NCBI GenBank assembly: GCA_023255955.1
Contig: JAGDWD010000001.1
Coordinates: 37,171 to 101,170, forward strand
DNA from: Desulfurococcales archaeon
GTDB taxonomy: Archaea > Thermoproteota > Thermoprotei_A > Sulfolobales > NBVN01
Direction of reading: 5' to 3'
Length of the DNA stretch: 64,000 nucleotides
Shown here: positions 51,824 through 61,630 of the stretch, piece by piece
How positions within the stretch are numbered: position 1 is the stretch's first letter
Layout: each line of letters begins with the position of its first letter
Program-made: the position numbers and the translations under genes
The notes under the pieces: generated by a model
The model's input: the letters and a program-made list of their open reading frames with translations, nothing else
The model's database searches: none
What the model was told of the DNA's origin: nothing

Positions 51824-53113
51824 TTACTGGTACGGCTGCTCAAGGAATATCACCGTACCTCTCTCGTAGAGACCTACGTCCTTGAACTGGTAGCCCTTAG
51901 GTCCTCCGGGCACTATAGCCCAAATACCGTAGTCCTGCTGTGCCTTATCGCCTTGGGGATCGAACATAGTCCACCCGCTGGGGCCGTAGTAGGTCTTAGC
52001 TACCTCCACTAGAGCGGCCCTGATAGCCTCCCCGTCGTATGTTCCTGCCCTAAGTATTGCCCACCCAGCTAGCTTCACAGCATCGTACAGGTTCTCGCAG
52101 AACACGCTTGGCTCGACACCGAACCTCTGAACCATCCTCTTCTTAAGATCCTCGTAGAGTGGGTTAGCTATGAAGAGGGGCCTAGTTCCGAGGAGCCTCA
52201 CCTTAGAAGCGAACTGCCCTATAGCTTGAGATAGTAGCTCCTCAGCACTGTGCGGACCCTCAGAAATGAACCACCTGACACCGGAGAGTACCGGTGACTC
52301 AGCTGCGTGTGATAGTATGTTAGCTCCATCAGTATCGAAAGCTATTAGCACCACTGCGTCAGCTCCCTCACTCTGGACTCTACTTGCTAGAGCAGCTACC
52401 TCGGATGCGTAGTCCGGTAAGCCTGTCTGGTAGGGTATCTTGATCGCGGTGCCACCCAGTTCCTTAAAGTATCTCTCGAAGAAGTCTGCGAAAGCCTTAC
52501 CGTACTCGTCGTTTCTGTGGAAGACTACTACCTTCCTGACACCCTCCTGAAACGCTAGAGTGGCTAATACCTTAGCCTGCCCAGCATCGGAGCCGACAGT
52601 CCTGAAGATGAAGTCGTTAGGTATGGCTAGCGTAGGTGCTGTGGAGGACGGTGATATGATGACTATCTTATTACTGTCAACATAGGACTTAACAACCTTC
52701 ACCTGAGCACTAGTAGCAGGCCCTATAACAACTTTAATACCCTGCTGAGCAAAGCTCTGCACGTTCTGTAGAGCCTTCTCCTCGCTAGTACCGTCATCTA
52801 GTACCACAGCACGGAACTCGACGTTGAAGCCATAAGCCTGCACCTCCCTATTCAGGTCCTCAAAAGCTAGCTGAACCACCTTCTCCCATATCTTACCGAT
52901 CGAGGACAGCTCCCCCGATAGCGGTAGGGTGACACCTATACTGAAAACCTTCTTCGTAGGCGCTGACGTCACAGTCACAGTAGCTACTGAGCCACCTACA
53001 GTCGCAGTAGTAACACGGCCACTACCAGTAGCTACTGCTAGACCGTAGCCAGCCGCTAACCCTAGCACCAAGACCGCGACTAGAGCTAAAGCCATGGTAT
53101 TACGTGCTACCAT
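51824..53113 (-). CDS. livK: Branched-chain amino acid ABC binding protein (LivK)
   Basis: An extracytoplasmic periplasmic-binding-fold-I receptor. A signal or anchor (ALALVAVLVLGLAAGYGLAV) is followed by a Thr/Val-rich linker and the receptor: IGVTLPLSGELSSIG, FAQQGIKVVIGPATSAQVK, and VVVFHRNDEYGKAF. The open frame starts at 53173, but a TATA element lies at 53153-53163 inside it, so ATG 53113 (MVARNTMALAL) is the likelier start, giving about 429 residues. It is first in the livKHMGF operon. Confidence 0.9.
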   Translation of the reverse strand: MVARNTMALALVAVLVLGLAAGYGLAVATGSGRVTTATVGGSVATVTVTSAPTKKVFSIGVTLPLSGELSSIGKIWEKVVQLAFEDLNREVQAYGFNVEFRAVVLDDGTSEEKALQNVQSFAQQGIKVVIGPATSAQVKVVKSYVDSNKIVIISPSSTAPTLAIPNDFIFRTVGSDAGQAKVLATLAFQEGVRKVVVFHRNDEYGKAFADFFERYFKELGGTAIKIPYQTGLPDYASEVAALASRVQSEGADAVVLIAFDTDGANILSHAAESPVLSGVRWFISEGPHSAEELLSQAIGQFASKVRLLGTRPLFIANPLYEDLKKRMVQRFGVEPSVFCENLYDAVKLAGWAILRAGTYDGEAIRAALVEVAKTYYGPSGWTMFDPQGDKAQQDYGIWAIVPGGPKGYQFKDVGLYERGTVIFLEQPYQ

Positions 53114-53151
53114 GGTATTAGACACCCTACCGATCGCAGGCATGGAAACCT

Positions 53152-53164
53152 TTATAAGTTTTTC
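53152..53164 (-). promoter_or_regulatory. TATA box of the liv operon
   Basis: On the minus strand AAAACTTATAAAGG precedes ATG 53113 by about 40 bases and overlaps the upstream part of the open frame, which decides the start choice. Confidence 0.5.
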
Positions 53165-53173
53165 TGTTAACAT

Positions 53174-53948
53174 CGAGTACTAAAAAGCAGAAAATTCACT
53201 TAGACTACTTTAAACCTCAAACAAGAATATAAAACAATCCACAAACAAAATAAACCTCTCCATACCGAAACTAGCAACTAATCCTCGAGTAAAACATCGG
53301 AACACCATCTTCAGCCTCCAGGTTAAGACCAGGTTCTCAAGCCTGCGATAAACGAAGTGAGAGCCACAGCTAAAACGTAGAAACCTCATCACGACGGGTT
53401 TAGAGACCGTTTAGTACTTACACCACCTACCATCCCAGACTCTATCCATCGCTGAACTATTAGTAATCTCTTGAAGTATTCTGCGTACTATCAAAGAGCT
53501 AGATATGAGGATATCGGCAATTGGTACAGCAGCTACAAGCATAATCAGTTCCTTACTTAAAGAGGGCTTAAACGGGAAATAAATGTGTCCAGCTATTCTC
53601 CGGAGCCGCTTCCCTTAATTCCCTAGATACCTTCCCTCACAAGTCGAGTTACTAGTAAGCACTAAGCTCTATCAACCTGGTTCTCGCAGTCCTCTAGCCT
53701 AGAGATATCCGCAAGTATCCCTAGCTACGCAGTGTTGAGGTTAGGAATGTGATCAAGATAGCCCTACCCAACATATTTAGGGGGATCGCTGAGAGAGTTC
53801 AGCCAATTCTCCTCTTCTTAAATAGTGTTGGGTCTGGGGATAATGTGGAGAGGCTTCCATCATTACCCACTAGCACAGAGCTTGTGACTATTTTCAAGTG
53901 CTCGCTATCTTGGTGAAGCCCTATCTTTGGGCCTGATAGCGTCGGCTA
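53174..53948. other. Long intergenic region, no gene found
   Basis: 775 bases without a supported gene. A minus-strand ORF of 60 codons at 53210-53392 is Phe/Arg-rich and has no family features. I see no tRNA, sRNA or repeat. Confidence 0.4.
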
Positions 53949-55142
53949 TTAAGGGTTCTTGCTCAAAGCCTTCACCACTCTGGTGAGGTACTCCTTGAAG
54001 AACTCCTCCTCGTATTGGAGGAGATCCATATCTACGTTCTCGATCGTGTCTGTGTACCAGTGGTAGTTCGCTATCCTTCCCTTCTCGTCTTTTGCTAGGA
54101 AGGCTATAGCGTTGAAACCGGTTGCCATAACTGGTAGGGCATCTGTCGGTAGGAGTAGGTTCCTCATTCTCTGCACTCTTCCCCCACTCTCCCTCCGCAT
54201 CTCCTCAGCTATCTCGAGTAGCATGCTCCCAGCTCTCCTATAGAAGATCATCCCCTCACCCTCAAGGAACGTGACCTTACCTGCCCCCAGGTTATCGAGG
54301 ATTATGAACTGCGTATCCCTGGGGAGGGCCCTGGAGTACCTCCTTATGAACTGCTTCATACCCCTCTCCCCAGCCTCCTCGCTACCAGTGAACAGAAACA
54401 CGACGTCGACGTCTCCCGGGAACTCCTTCTTGCGGTTAGCGTAGTACTCGGCTAGGGCTAGTGTTAGTGCGACCCCGGTCCCATTATCGTTAGCTCCCTG
54501 GGTGTAGCTACCAGTTACCTCACATAAGGCCATGAAGACCGCGTTCGCGGAAGTAACTGCGAGGCCGGCCACCAGGAGGACCTCCGCAAGTAGCTGGAGC
54601 CTGAGTGTGTTGAGCAGTATTCCGACCGGGACGAGTAGAAAGCCCGCGTAGAGCACCTTGAACACCAGCCCCAGGTGGTCTACAAGCCTCGGGTGGAACA
54701 TTATGCTCGCCCTCTGGGTATCGTAGTGGGCTGACACGATCACTTTCTTCCTTCTACTATCGTCAAACCCTGTGAAGATATTCTGAGATCTATACCTCGG
54801 CATGATGCTAGTCTCGATGGGGACACCACTTACTTCTAGCAGGAGGAGTGATATCCCTACTATGCTTAGAAGGAGCGCTAGTACGTTAAACATGTCACCG
54901 TACGTCAGGGAGATGAGTGCGGAGATGAGTAGTAGGGATGCTACCTGCAACGGTAGTAGGTAGAGATTATCCCTCGTAGTCCTAAAATCCTGCCACTCCA
55001 CCCTGTAGCCCATGCGCTCAAGCTCCTTTGAAATGTACTCAGCAGCCCTCCTCTCACCCTCAGTGGCAGAACCTCTAGGCCCCAGCTGTACTAGCTCCTC
55101 TAAGTACCTCCTAGCACTCTTCAAGTCGAGGACCCCACTCAT
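53949..55142 (-). CDS. M28-family membrane aminopeptidase
   Basis: 397 residues. A M28 metallopeptidase: VSAHYDTQ (metal His and Asp), GANDNGTGVALTLALAE, LFTGSEEAGERGMK (catalytic Glu and metal Glu), and YHWYTDTIENVD (late His). Between the N-terminal segment and the catalytic core are four hydrophobic segments (YLLPLQVASLLLISALISLT, LALLLSIVGISLLLLEVSG, and a second pair near residues 165-210), so the enzyme is a membrane protein. It likely completes peptide degradation next to isoaspartyl dipeptidase and Liv transport. Confidence 0.9.
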   Translation of the reverse strand: MSGVLDLKSARRYLEELVQLGPRGSATEGERRAAEYISKELERMGYRVEWQDFRTTRDNLYLLPLQVASLLLISALISLTYGDMFNVLALLLSIVGISLLLLEVSGVPIETSIMPRYRSQNIFTGFDDSRRKKVIVSAHYDTQRASIMFHPRLVDHLGLVFKVLYAGFLLVPVGILLNTLRLQLLAEVLLVAGLAVTSANAVFMALCEVTGSYTQGANDNGTGVALTLALAEYYANRKKEFPGDVDVVFLFTGSEEAGERGMKQFIRRYSRALPRDTQFIILDNLGAGKVTFLEGEGMIFYRRAGSMLLEIAEEMRRESGGRVQRMRNLLLPTDALPVMATGFNAIAFLAKDEKGRIANYHWYTDTIENVDMDLLQYEEEFFKEYLTRVVKALSKNP

Positions 55143-55851
55143 CTATAACCTTGCCCACGCTATATAACCCTCTCCCTAGCTGGCGACCTGGGTTTAGCTC
55201 TTCTCTAGCTAGGTAAGCTCCTCAGAAGCTTAGTATCCCATCTCCAAAGTACGGGGGAAATCACATGCTAACTCTCCCACTCTACTTAACGCTGGGACTG
55301 AAAGGTGGAGAAATTTTAGATGAGTATGCACACCTATTTACCATACGTAGTACATCGCTTAAGGCTGTACCTCGCTAACCAGACTACCTAAGCACATCCA
55401 GGGAAGAGTTGCTAGTTAAGATACCTCTCAACCAGGCTTCGTGCGCGGTACCTCATATTATTGAGGGTGAGCTAACCCGGCGCACCCGACACAACCAGCT
55501 GTTCGGGAACTGCTGATCAGTTCAAAGACTTTTCAGAATATTCTCAGCTCTAACCGATTTCTGATGTAACACCACCTATCTCTAGCAGAGAGTAAATCCA
55601 GCTACCCAGTAAACGATTTTAGAGGATGTAGAAGGTGGGCTACCTAGTCTCCTAATTCGAGGCTTGGAGCCCACTTCCTGAATCGACCGTAGTCGCACCC
55701 TTCGGGAAGGCTCTAGATAACCTAGATGACGTCCTAGGATCTGTAGGCTGGTAGAGATGCCCTAGGTTTCAGGCCTGGGTAAGGCTGAAGAAAGATTAAA
55801 GAGTTACTCCGTACCTGGTTAAAAAGTAGGTTCCACACGTTTATCGTAAGG
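55143..55851. other. Long intergenic region, no gene found
   Basis: 709 bases with no supported ORF, tRNA or hairpin array. Local gene-like words occur, but no frame stays open. It may be the decayed site of a lost gene. Confidence 0.4.
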
Positions 55852-57147
55852 TTATTGCTGCCCGCTCATTAAGTTCTTCAGGATTTTACCGTCCCTCATT
55901 ACTAGCTTTATTTTATCTTTTGATAGTAGGGTCCTCACGTCAGTTGTAGGGTCTCCCTCCACTAAGATTAAGTCAGCTATCTTACCTTTCTCTATTGTGC
56001 CCACTTCTTTAAGTCCAGCCGCTTCAGCTGCTATGCTTGTAGCTGATCTGAGTGCTTCTATCGGACTCATACCCAGCCTCTCGACGAATAGTACTACCTC
56101 AAACGCGTTATCCCCGTGTCTGAAGGCTTTCTCACCTCCCCAGAAGTCTGTCCCGGTTGCTAGCTTAACCCCTCTCCTGTAGGCTCTCCTCACGTTCTCT
56201 ACGTGGTATTTAATTAGCTCAGCCTCCTTCTCCATAGCCCACTCAGGTAGGCCGAGCTCCCTGCCGTACATAACTATATGTTCTGAAACCGCGAGTGTTG
56301 GGACTACCACAGCGTCCTTCTCGAGAGCTAGCTCCACACCCTCCTCATCAATCATATCTGCGTGGGCAATCACCTTAACGCCCCCGACTAAGGCGTTCAC
56401 TATCCCTCTCGCACCTTCAGCATGAGCGTGGACGAATCTACCGGCTGCCTGGGCCTCGTAAACTATCGCTCTTATCTCGTCTAAGGTGAACTGCGTGTGT
56501 TCAGGTCTATCTCTCTGCGACATCACACCACCTGTCGTAAATATCTTTATGAAGTCCGCCCCCATTCTGAGAGCGTATCTAGCTGCCTTCCTACACTCCT
56601 CAACTCCATCACATATCAGGCCCTTGAATGCGTTACTCAACTTACTGGTCCTCAAGTCAACGTACTCTAACGGTAGGTAGTGCACATCACCGTGACCGAA
56701 CGTCTGGGAGAGGGGAGGTCCGGCAGCAACTATCCTAGGCCCTCTAATAGTACCCTCCTCCACAGCTACTTTAAGACCGAGAGCTATGAGGCCCCCAGCA
56801 TCGACCACTGTAGTGAACCCAGCATTAGCTAGAGCCTCAAGATCCTTGATGGACCTGGCTACCAAGGTCTCGTAGGGAGTTAGAAGAGGCTCCTTAATAA
56901 CATCACCAGTCCTAAGACCGGATAGATGCATGTGAGCATCAATTAACCCAGGCATGAGGGTGAAACCCTTAGCGTGGATCTCCAGCGTATCTACATTACT
57001 CGGAATCTCCACAGACCCCTCGGTCCCGACATCGTATATCCTCCCACTAGGTGATACGACCACGACAGAGTTCTCCAGAATCCTCTCCCTACCATCGAAG
57101 AGCTTAGCACCCCTTATAACAACTAGCTTACCCACGGAGTCCACCAC
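55852..57147 (-). CDS. Amidohydrolase (imidazolonepropionase/Xaa-Pro dipeptidase-like)
   Basis: A 431-residue metal-dependent amidohydrolase: LMPGLIDAHMHLSG with the metal histidines, DFIKIFTTGGVMS with the bridging lysine, VHAHAEGARG and VIAHADMID with two further histidines, and ATGTDFWGG with the catalytic Asp. This set (K in FIKI..GGV, HAHA) is that of the imidazolonepropionase-like subgroup that includes Xaa-Pro and Xaa-Arg dipeptidases. A dipeptidase role would suit the neighbourhood. Confidence 0.88.
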   Translation of the reverse strand: MVDSVGKLVVIRGAKLFDGRERILENSVVVVSPSGRIYDVGTEGSVEIPSNVDTLEIHAKGFTLMPGLIDAHMHLSGLRTGDVIKEPLLTPYETLVARSIKDLEALANAGFTTVVDAGGLIALGLKVAVEEGTIRGPRIVAAGPPLSQTFGHGDVHYLPLEYVDLRTSKLSNAFKGLICDGVEECRKAARYALRMGADFIKIFTTGGVMSQRDRPEHTQFTLDEIRAIVYEAQAAGRFVHAHAEGARGIVNALVGGVKVIAHADMIDEEGVELALEKDAVVVPTLAVSEHIVMYGRELGLPEWAMEKEAELIKYHVENVRRAYRRGVKLATGTDFWGGEKAFRHGDNAFEVVLFVERLGMSPIEALRSATSIAAEAAGLKEVGTIEKGKIADLILVEGDPTTDVRTLLSKDKIKLVMRDGKILKNLMSGQQ

Positions 57148-57238
57148 TAGTAGGAGCTATAGCTGTATTTAACGTACTTACTGAAGATACCTTTTAACCT
57201 AGGGCAGTTTAGCAGGTGGGAGCAGGTGCTCGCGGATC

Positions 57239-58306
57239 TTGAAGGACATCCCGACACTCGGTGTGTGCATCCTAACAATGAACTCCGAGGTAAGTATAGG
57301 CTACGTACTTAGCTACCTACTAAAGCAGGACTACCCTAAGGACAGGCTCCTCTACTTAATTGTTGACGGGGGTAGCTCGGACAGGACCTTGGAGATTGTT
57401 CGCAGAATCTTCGGTGAGTACCCTGGTTTAAGTTACGATATAGTAGTAGCTACTGGATCTAACATACCTCAAGCCAGGAATGTATGCCTCGAGAAGCTTC
57501 TTCAGGTCGGAGTAGACTACATACTCTTCGTAGACTCGGACACTGTTGTAACTCCAACAAATGCCCTCCAATTAATCACACAGCTAGCTGAGGACAGAAG
57601 GTCCCTAATCTATTTTGCTTTCATACCTAAGTACTTTAAGAACGTGACAGAGCTTCACAAGTTCGTTAGCGGACTTCAGCCCAGTAAGGTCAGCGTAGTT
57701 AGTGAAGACCTAGTTCCATCCCTTCAAATAGGTATGGGATTCACCATAATCCCCCGGGAGCTCGCAGCTACAGTAAGATTCGATGAGGATATGGACTTTG
57801 GTGAGGACCACCTATACGCTCTTAAAGCCTTCAGCACCGGATACATCCCTTATAAAGCACGTAGAGTACTACCCATATACGATGTTAATGTGGCTGGTAG
57901 TAGAGGCGATATATACTGGAGAATGCCCGCTAGAAGATATCTGAGGTCCGTCAGGAAGAAGACTCTACGTATCCTCATAGCCAGCATTGAGGACGGCTTA
58001 CTCAAGTTCTCATATAAGAGGTTGCTGAGAATACTCATCAAACACATAGTTAACTCAGGTCTAGTAGTCCTCCTCATACTACTACCAGTACTAGCTGTAA
58101 AGAACTTCAGGTTATTCATAGCTGGAGCTCTAGCCGAGCTCGCAGTAACCTCAGGCTACGCAATATATAAGAAACTGAAGGGCTTCAGCCTAGTTGAGAG
58201 CTTGAAAAACAGGCTCAAGTTCGAGCTGTTCTCGTTCCTAACTCTTCTCAGCCTACCACTAACATACCGTGACTTCCTGAAGTACTTCAGGAAGCTGCGA
58301 AGATAA
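57239..58306 (+). CDS. GT2 family glycosyltransferase, membrane-anchored
   Basis: A 355-residue glycosyltransferase: LGVCILTMNSEVSIGYVLSY, YLIVDGGSSDRTLEIV, NIPQARNVCLEK, and YILFVDSDTVV with the DxD metal motif. Two or three hydrophobic segments follow near residues 270-305 (SGLVVLLILLPVLAV, LFIAGALAELAVT). It is probably active in surface or lipid glycosylation. TTG 57239 follows GCAGGTGG-type sequence. Confidence 0.83.
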   Translation: MKDIPTLGVCILTMNSEVSIGYVLSYLLKQDYPKDRLLYLIVDGGSSDRTLEIVRRIFGEYPGLSYDIVVATGSNIPQARNVCLEKLLQVGVDYILFVDSDTVVTPTNALQLITQLAEDRRSLIYFAFIPKYFKNVTELHKFVSGLQPSKVSVVSEDLVPSLQIGMGFTIIPRELAATVRFDEDMDFGEDHLYALKAFSTGYIPYKARRVLPIYDVNVAGSRGDIYWRMPARRYLRSVRKKTLRILIASIEDGLLKFSYKRLLRILIKHIVNSGLVVLLILLPVLAVKNFRLFIAGALAELAVTSGYAIYKKLKGFSLVESLKNRLKFELFSFLTLLSLPLTYRDFLKYFRKLRR

Positions 58307-58382
58307 CCCACTTAACATTTATGTAAAGTATAACTAACCTTCATCAGATGCATCGGCATACCTATAGCTCTGCATCCCTAAG

Positions 58383-59435
58383 CTAGGGAGAATACCGCAA
58401 TGAACTGTGAGAGCGCTGGGAATTTGCTGGTTCCTCGATGGGTCCCTCCCCACATGCTACTCCCTCTTGTTCCCTACCTACGATTATGTCGGTTACCATC
58501 TCGACGATGTCCATTAGGTACGCTATTATGCGTGTGATGTTTACTAGTGGAACCGCGTCGAGGTCTAATGCCCTCACCCTCTCCTCAACAGTCTTTAGCT
58601 CTGATACCGTTCGCTCGATGCTCAGCATCTTATCCGGGTTCTTCAGTGCTACTAGGTAGCCGTTCAGGATCATCTCAGCTACCGGTATAATCTCGTCTAG
58701 TGCTGTGATGACATTGTTCAGCGCCCTTCCCTCCCTCCTCGCACCGGTAAACCAGTCGTGGAGCTGTACTATGTGGTCCCCTATTCTTTCAAGGGTTTTA
58801 AGTAAGTTAGCTATTGGGATGGCCTCGCTCATAGACCTCAGTCCTGTTTTTTCTAGTAGGAGCCTCCCGCTCATCACCATGTTTAGCTGCCTAAGTGCGT
58901 AAAGGTAAAGCCTGTCTAGCAGGCTATCCCTCTCCTCCATATCCAGGAATTCACCGGTCTCCATAGCCGACCTCAGGTCCCTTAGTAGTACAGGTATTAG
59001 CGTACCCATCTTCCTCAGGACCTTCGATAGAGGTAGGGAGGATGCGTCGGCTAGGCAAGCTAGCGTGATGTAACCCCTCCCCTCATCGACCACCTCAAGC
59101 CCGACTACGTTCTTCTCAATAACCCTGTAGACCTTCTCCTTGAAGGAGCTGCAGTAGTTCCCGCATACGACTCTAATGGGGTCGATACCGTTAAGGTAGA
59201 GGGAGATAAGCTTCATGATGGACTCGTTCGGTGCGTTATCGTCGTAGCGGAGGACTCGGCAGTTATCACTGATAGCACTCCTACTGAGAGAAGGCTTTAT
59301 GAGTAGCGTGTAGTCCGGCAGTATCTCCACCTCCACCTCATCACCATGCTTTAAGCCGTAGTGTTCAAGCCACTCCTTAGGAAGGGATACACCTAGCGAT
59401 GCGGTACCCATCCTCTGAAGCCTCCTCCGGTACAT
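58383..59435 (-). CDS. PhoU-type phosphate regulator with N-terminal AbrB-like domain
   Basis: 350 residues. The N-terminus is a SpoVT/AbrB swapped-hairpin (RRRLQRMGTASLGVSLPKEW, then HGDEVEVEILPDYTLLIKPS), followed by a PhoU-like helical region with IANLLKTLERIGDHIVQLHD (the ER.GDH metal motif) and IIAYLMDIVEMVTDIIVG. It is divergent from pstS across 145 bases that contain three palindromes, so it is a candidate DNA-binding repressor of the phosphate operon. A second PhoU-like protein is encoded at 63224. Confidence 0.88.
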   Translation of the reverse strand: MYRRRLQRMGTASLGVSLPKEWLEHYGLKHGDEVEVEILPDYTLLIKPSLSRSAISDNCRVLRYDDNAPNESIMKLISLYLNGIDPIRVVCGNYCSSFKEKVYRVIEKNVVGLEVVDEGRGYITLACLADASSLPLSKVLRKMGTLIPVLLRDLRSAMETGEFLDMEERDSLLDRLYLYALRQLNMVMSGRLLLEKTGLRSMSEAIPIANLLKTLERIGDHIVQLHDWFTGARREGRALNNVITALDEIIPVAEMILNGYLVALKNPDKMLSIERTVSELKTVEERVRALDLDAVPLVNITRIIAYLMDIVEMVTDIIVGREQEGVACGEGPIEEPANSQRSHSSLRYSP

Positions 59436-59468
59436 GGTTACCTACCTCTCCACTGCACATATCGGTAA

Positions 59469-59527
59469 GTACATATATGTACAGCTCTTACACTCACATT
59501 ATTGTTCATGAACGTTCGTACTGTACG
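59469..59527. promoter_or_regulatory. Three palindromes in the phoU-pstS intergenic region
   Basis: GTACATATATGTAC at 59469-59482 (14-bp perfect), GTTCATGAAC at 59504-59513 (10-bp perfect) and CGTAC T GTACG at 59517-59527. All lie between the divergent starts. They are candidate operators of the AbrB-PhoU protein or of a separate phosphate regulator. Confidence 0.6.
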
Positions 59528-59580
59528 CAGAGTAGTAAATGTAGTAACACAAGAGACTTAAGGATAAGGGTACTCATACC

Positions 59581-60720
59581 ATGGTGGTAAGTATGGGACC
59601 TACACAGAAGAAGGTGATCGTTGCTGTAGTTGCTCTAGCAGTAGCTATAGCACTCACATCATACTACCTCATCCAAGGTCCAGGCCGAAGTACTGTCACC
59701 CAGAGTCCAGTTAAGCAGGCCATCACTATAAGTGGGGCGGGCGCTAGCTTCCCAGCTCCCCAGATACTCGAGTGGGCTAGGGAATTCACTAAGAAGACTG
59801 GGATAGTTGTTACGTACTCCTCTATCGGTAGCGGGGCTGGTAGGGCTATGCTATTCAATAGGACAGTGGTCTTCGCATGTAGTGATCCCCCGCTGGATAA
59901 GAAGTTGTACAGCGAGCACCAGGGCAAGATACTTCAGGTACCCTGGATACTAGGTGCTGTGGTCATTACCTACAATGTACCTGAAATACCTCGCGATGTC
60001 TCGCTGAACTTTACTGGTATGATCCTAGCGTTAATATTCAAGGGAGAGATCTCCAAGTGGAACGATGCGAGGATAAAGGAAGTTAACCCCAGGGTCGCTC
60101 ACTTACTACCCGATAAAGAGATAGTAGTAGTACATAGATCAGACTCCAGCGGAACGACCCGAGTCCTCACAGGCTACCTCAACAAGGCTGCCCCTGACGT
60201 GTGGGGTAAGGACCTAGTAGGCTTCACAATTGACTGGCCCATTGATAGGATCGGTAGGGGCCTTGGAGGTAAGGGTAACGAGGGTGTGGCGAAACTCATA
60301 AATACGACCTCCTACTCGATAGGTTATGTCGAGGCTAGCTACGCTCTAACTGCCGGCATGCCGATGGCTAAGATAATGAACAGGGACGGATACTTCGTCC
60401 TACCAACCGAGGAATCGGTTATGTCAGCAGTGGAGAACGTTGTAGATAAGATACCGGACAGCCCCCTAGGAGATTTCAGCGATGTTATGGATGCCATGCT
60501 CGACGCATCCGGCCCCAAGACATACCCGATCGTGACGTTCTCCTACGTGTTCGTCTACAGTAGTTACGAGGATGGAGACGTTGCTAAGGCTCTCAGCGAC
60601 TTCATATACTACGCTCTAACGGAGGGTCAGAACAAGTTGATCCCTGGCTACTACAGACTCCCCAGTAAAGTCGTCGATATAGGTCTTAAAGCTGTGAATA
60701 TACTTAGGGGAGGTAGCTAG
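59581..60720 (+). CDS. pstS: Phosphate ABC binding protein (PstS)
   Basis: A 379-residue exported binding protein: N-terminal anchor (VIVAVVALAVAIALTSYYLI), then ISGAGASFPAPQILEWAREF, the PstS signature, YSSIGSGAGRAML, and VVVHRSDSSGTTRVLTGYLN, the phosphate-contacting loop. It is the first gene of pstSCAB-phoU. ATG 59581 or ATG 59593. Confidence 0.94.
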   Translation: MVVSMGPTQKKVIVAVVALAVAIALTSYYLIQGPGRSTVTQSPVKQAITISGAGASFPAPQILEWAREFTKKTGIVVTYSSIGSGAGRAMLFNRTVVFACSDPPLDKKLYSEHQGKILQVPWILGAVVITYNVPEIPRDVSLNFTGMILALIFKGEISKWNDARIKEVNPRVAHLLPDKEIVVVHRSDSSGTTRVLTGYLNKAAPDVWGKDLVGFTIDWPIDRIGRGLGGKGNEGVAKLINTTSYSIGYVEASYALTAGMPMAKIMNRDGYFVLPTEESVMSAVENVVDKIPDSPLGDFSDVMDAMLDASGPKTYPIVTFSYVFVYSSYEDGDVAKALSDFIYYALTEGQNKLIPGYYRLPSKVVDIGLKAVNILRGGS

Positions 60721-60721
60721 G

Positions 60722-61630
60722 ATGCGTAAGGGAGACCGAGCTTTTTACCTGCTTTTAGTTCCGTCCCTCTTTTCTTCAGCTATACTTATGCTTATCTTAA
60801 TCCATGTCACGACCGTGTCCTTACCGGCTTTCGTAGATAGGGGGCTGAGCCTCCTCACTAGTGTGATGTGGAGTCCCCCTACTCAGGACTACGGGTTGCT
60901 ACCTGCACTAGTGGGCACTATTCTAACCAGCCTCATATCTATCGTCGTGGTCACACCCATATCTCTCTCCATAATGTTTCTAGTCGGGGACTTACTACCG
61001 AGAGGTTTATCGAGGGTCTTCCACCGCTTGGTTGAGGTGATGGGTGCACTCCCGACGGTAATCTACGGCCTATGGGGCGGGTTCACCCTATCCAGGTTCC
61101 TACACGGCACGGTGTATACCTGGCTCCATGACTACCTCAGCTACATCCCACTATTCTCGTGTAGACCGCTGAGCGGTCAGAACATCCTGACGGCTGGGGT
61201 GGTCCTGGGGATATCCATGATCCCCTACGCATCTTCACTACTAATAGAAGGGTACAGGGCCATCCCCTCCAGATATATTGAGACCGCCTACTCCCTAGGT
61301 TTCTACAGGTTCGAGACCTACGGCCTGGTGACTAGCATCATGAAGCCCCTCCTGATAGCCTCTATAATGCTCTCCATGAGTAGGGCCCTCGGTGAGACCA
61401 CCATCGTAGCTTTAACTATCGGGAACGCGTACGTAGCGTCTCCATGCTTACTAAGCCCCGGTATAACGGTGTCCGCATGGATCGTGAGCCAGTTCGAGAG
61501 TGCCTTCATCTACCCGGGTGCCCTACCCGCCCTCTACGCTGGTGCGCTACTGGTTATGGTTCTCTCACTCCTACTTAGCTTCCTCGGTATAATGCTGATC
61601 AGTAAGTGGAGGGGTGTGATCTATGGGTAG
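60722..61630 (+). CDS. pstC: Phosphate ABC permease (PstC)
   Basis: A 302-residue membrane protein of the BPD family with six segments; EVMGALPTVIYGLWGG and the cytoplasmic SRYIETAYSLGFYRFETYGLV loop then SMSRALGETTIVALTIG are typical of PstC/PstA. ATG 60722, one base after pstS. It overlaps pstA by eight bases. Confidence 0.92.
   Translation: MRKGDRAFYLLLVPSLFSSAILMLILIHVTTVSLPAFVDRGLSLLTSVMWSPPTQDYGLLPALVGTILTSLISIVVVTPISLSIMFLVGDLLPRGLSRVFHRLVEVMGALPTVIYGLWGGFTLSRFLHGTVYTWLHDYLSYIPLFSCRPLSGQNILTAGVVLGISMIPYASSLLIEGYRAIPSRYIETAYSLGFYRFETYGLVTSIMKPLLIASIMLSMSRALGETTIVALTIGNAYVASPCLLSPGITVSAWIVSQFESAFIYPGALPALYAGALLVMVLSLLLSFLGIMLISKWRGVIYG

Noticed and set aside
53210..53392. Minus-strand ORF of 60 codons
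   Set aside because: No start context, no family features, Phe/Arg-rich composition in an otherwise empty region.
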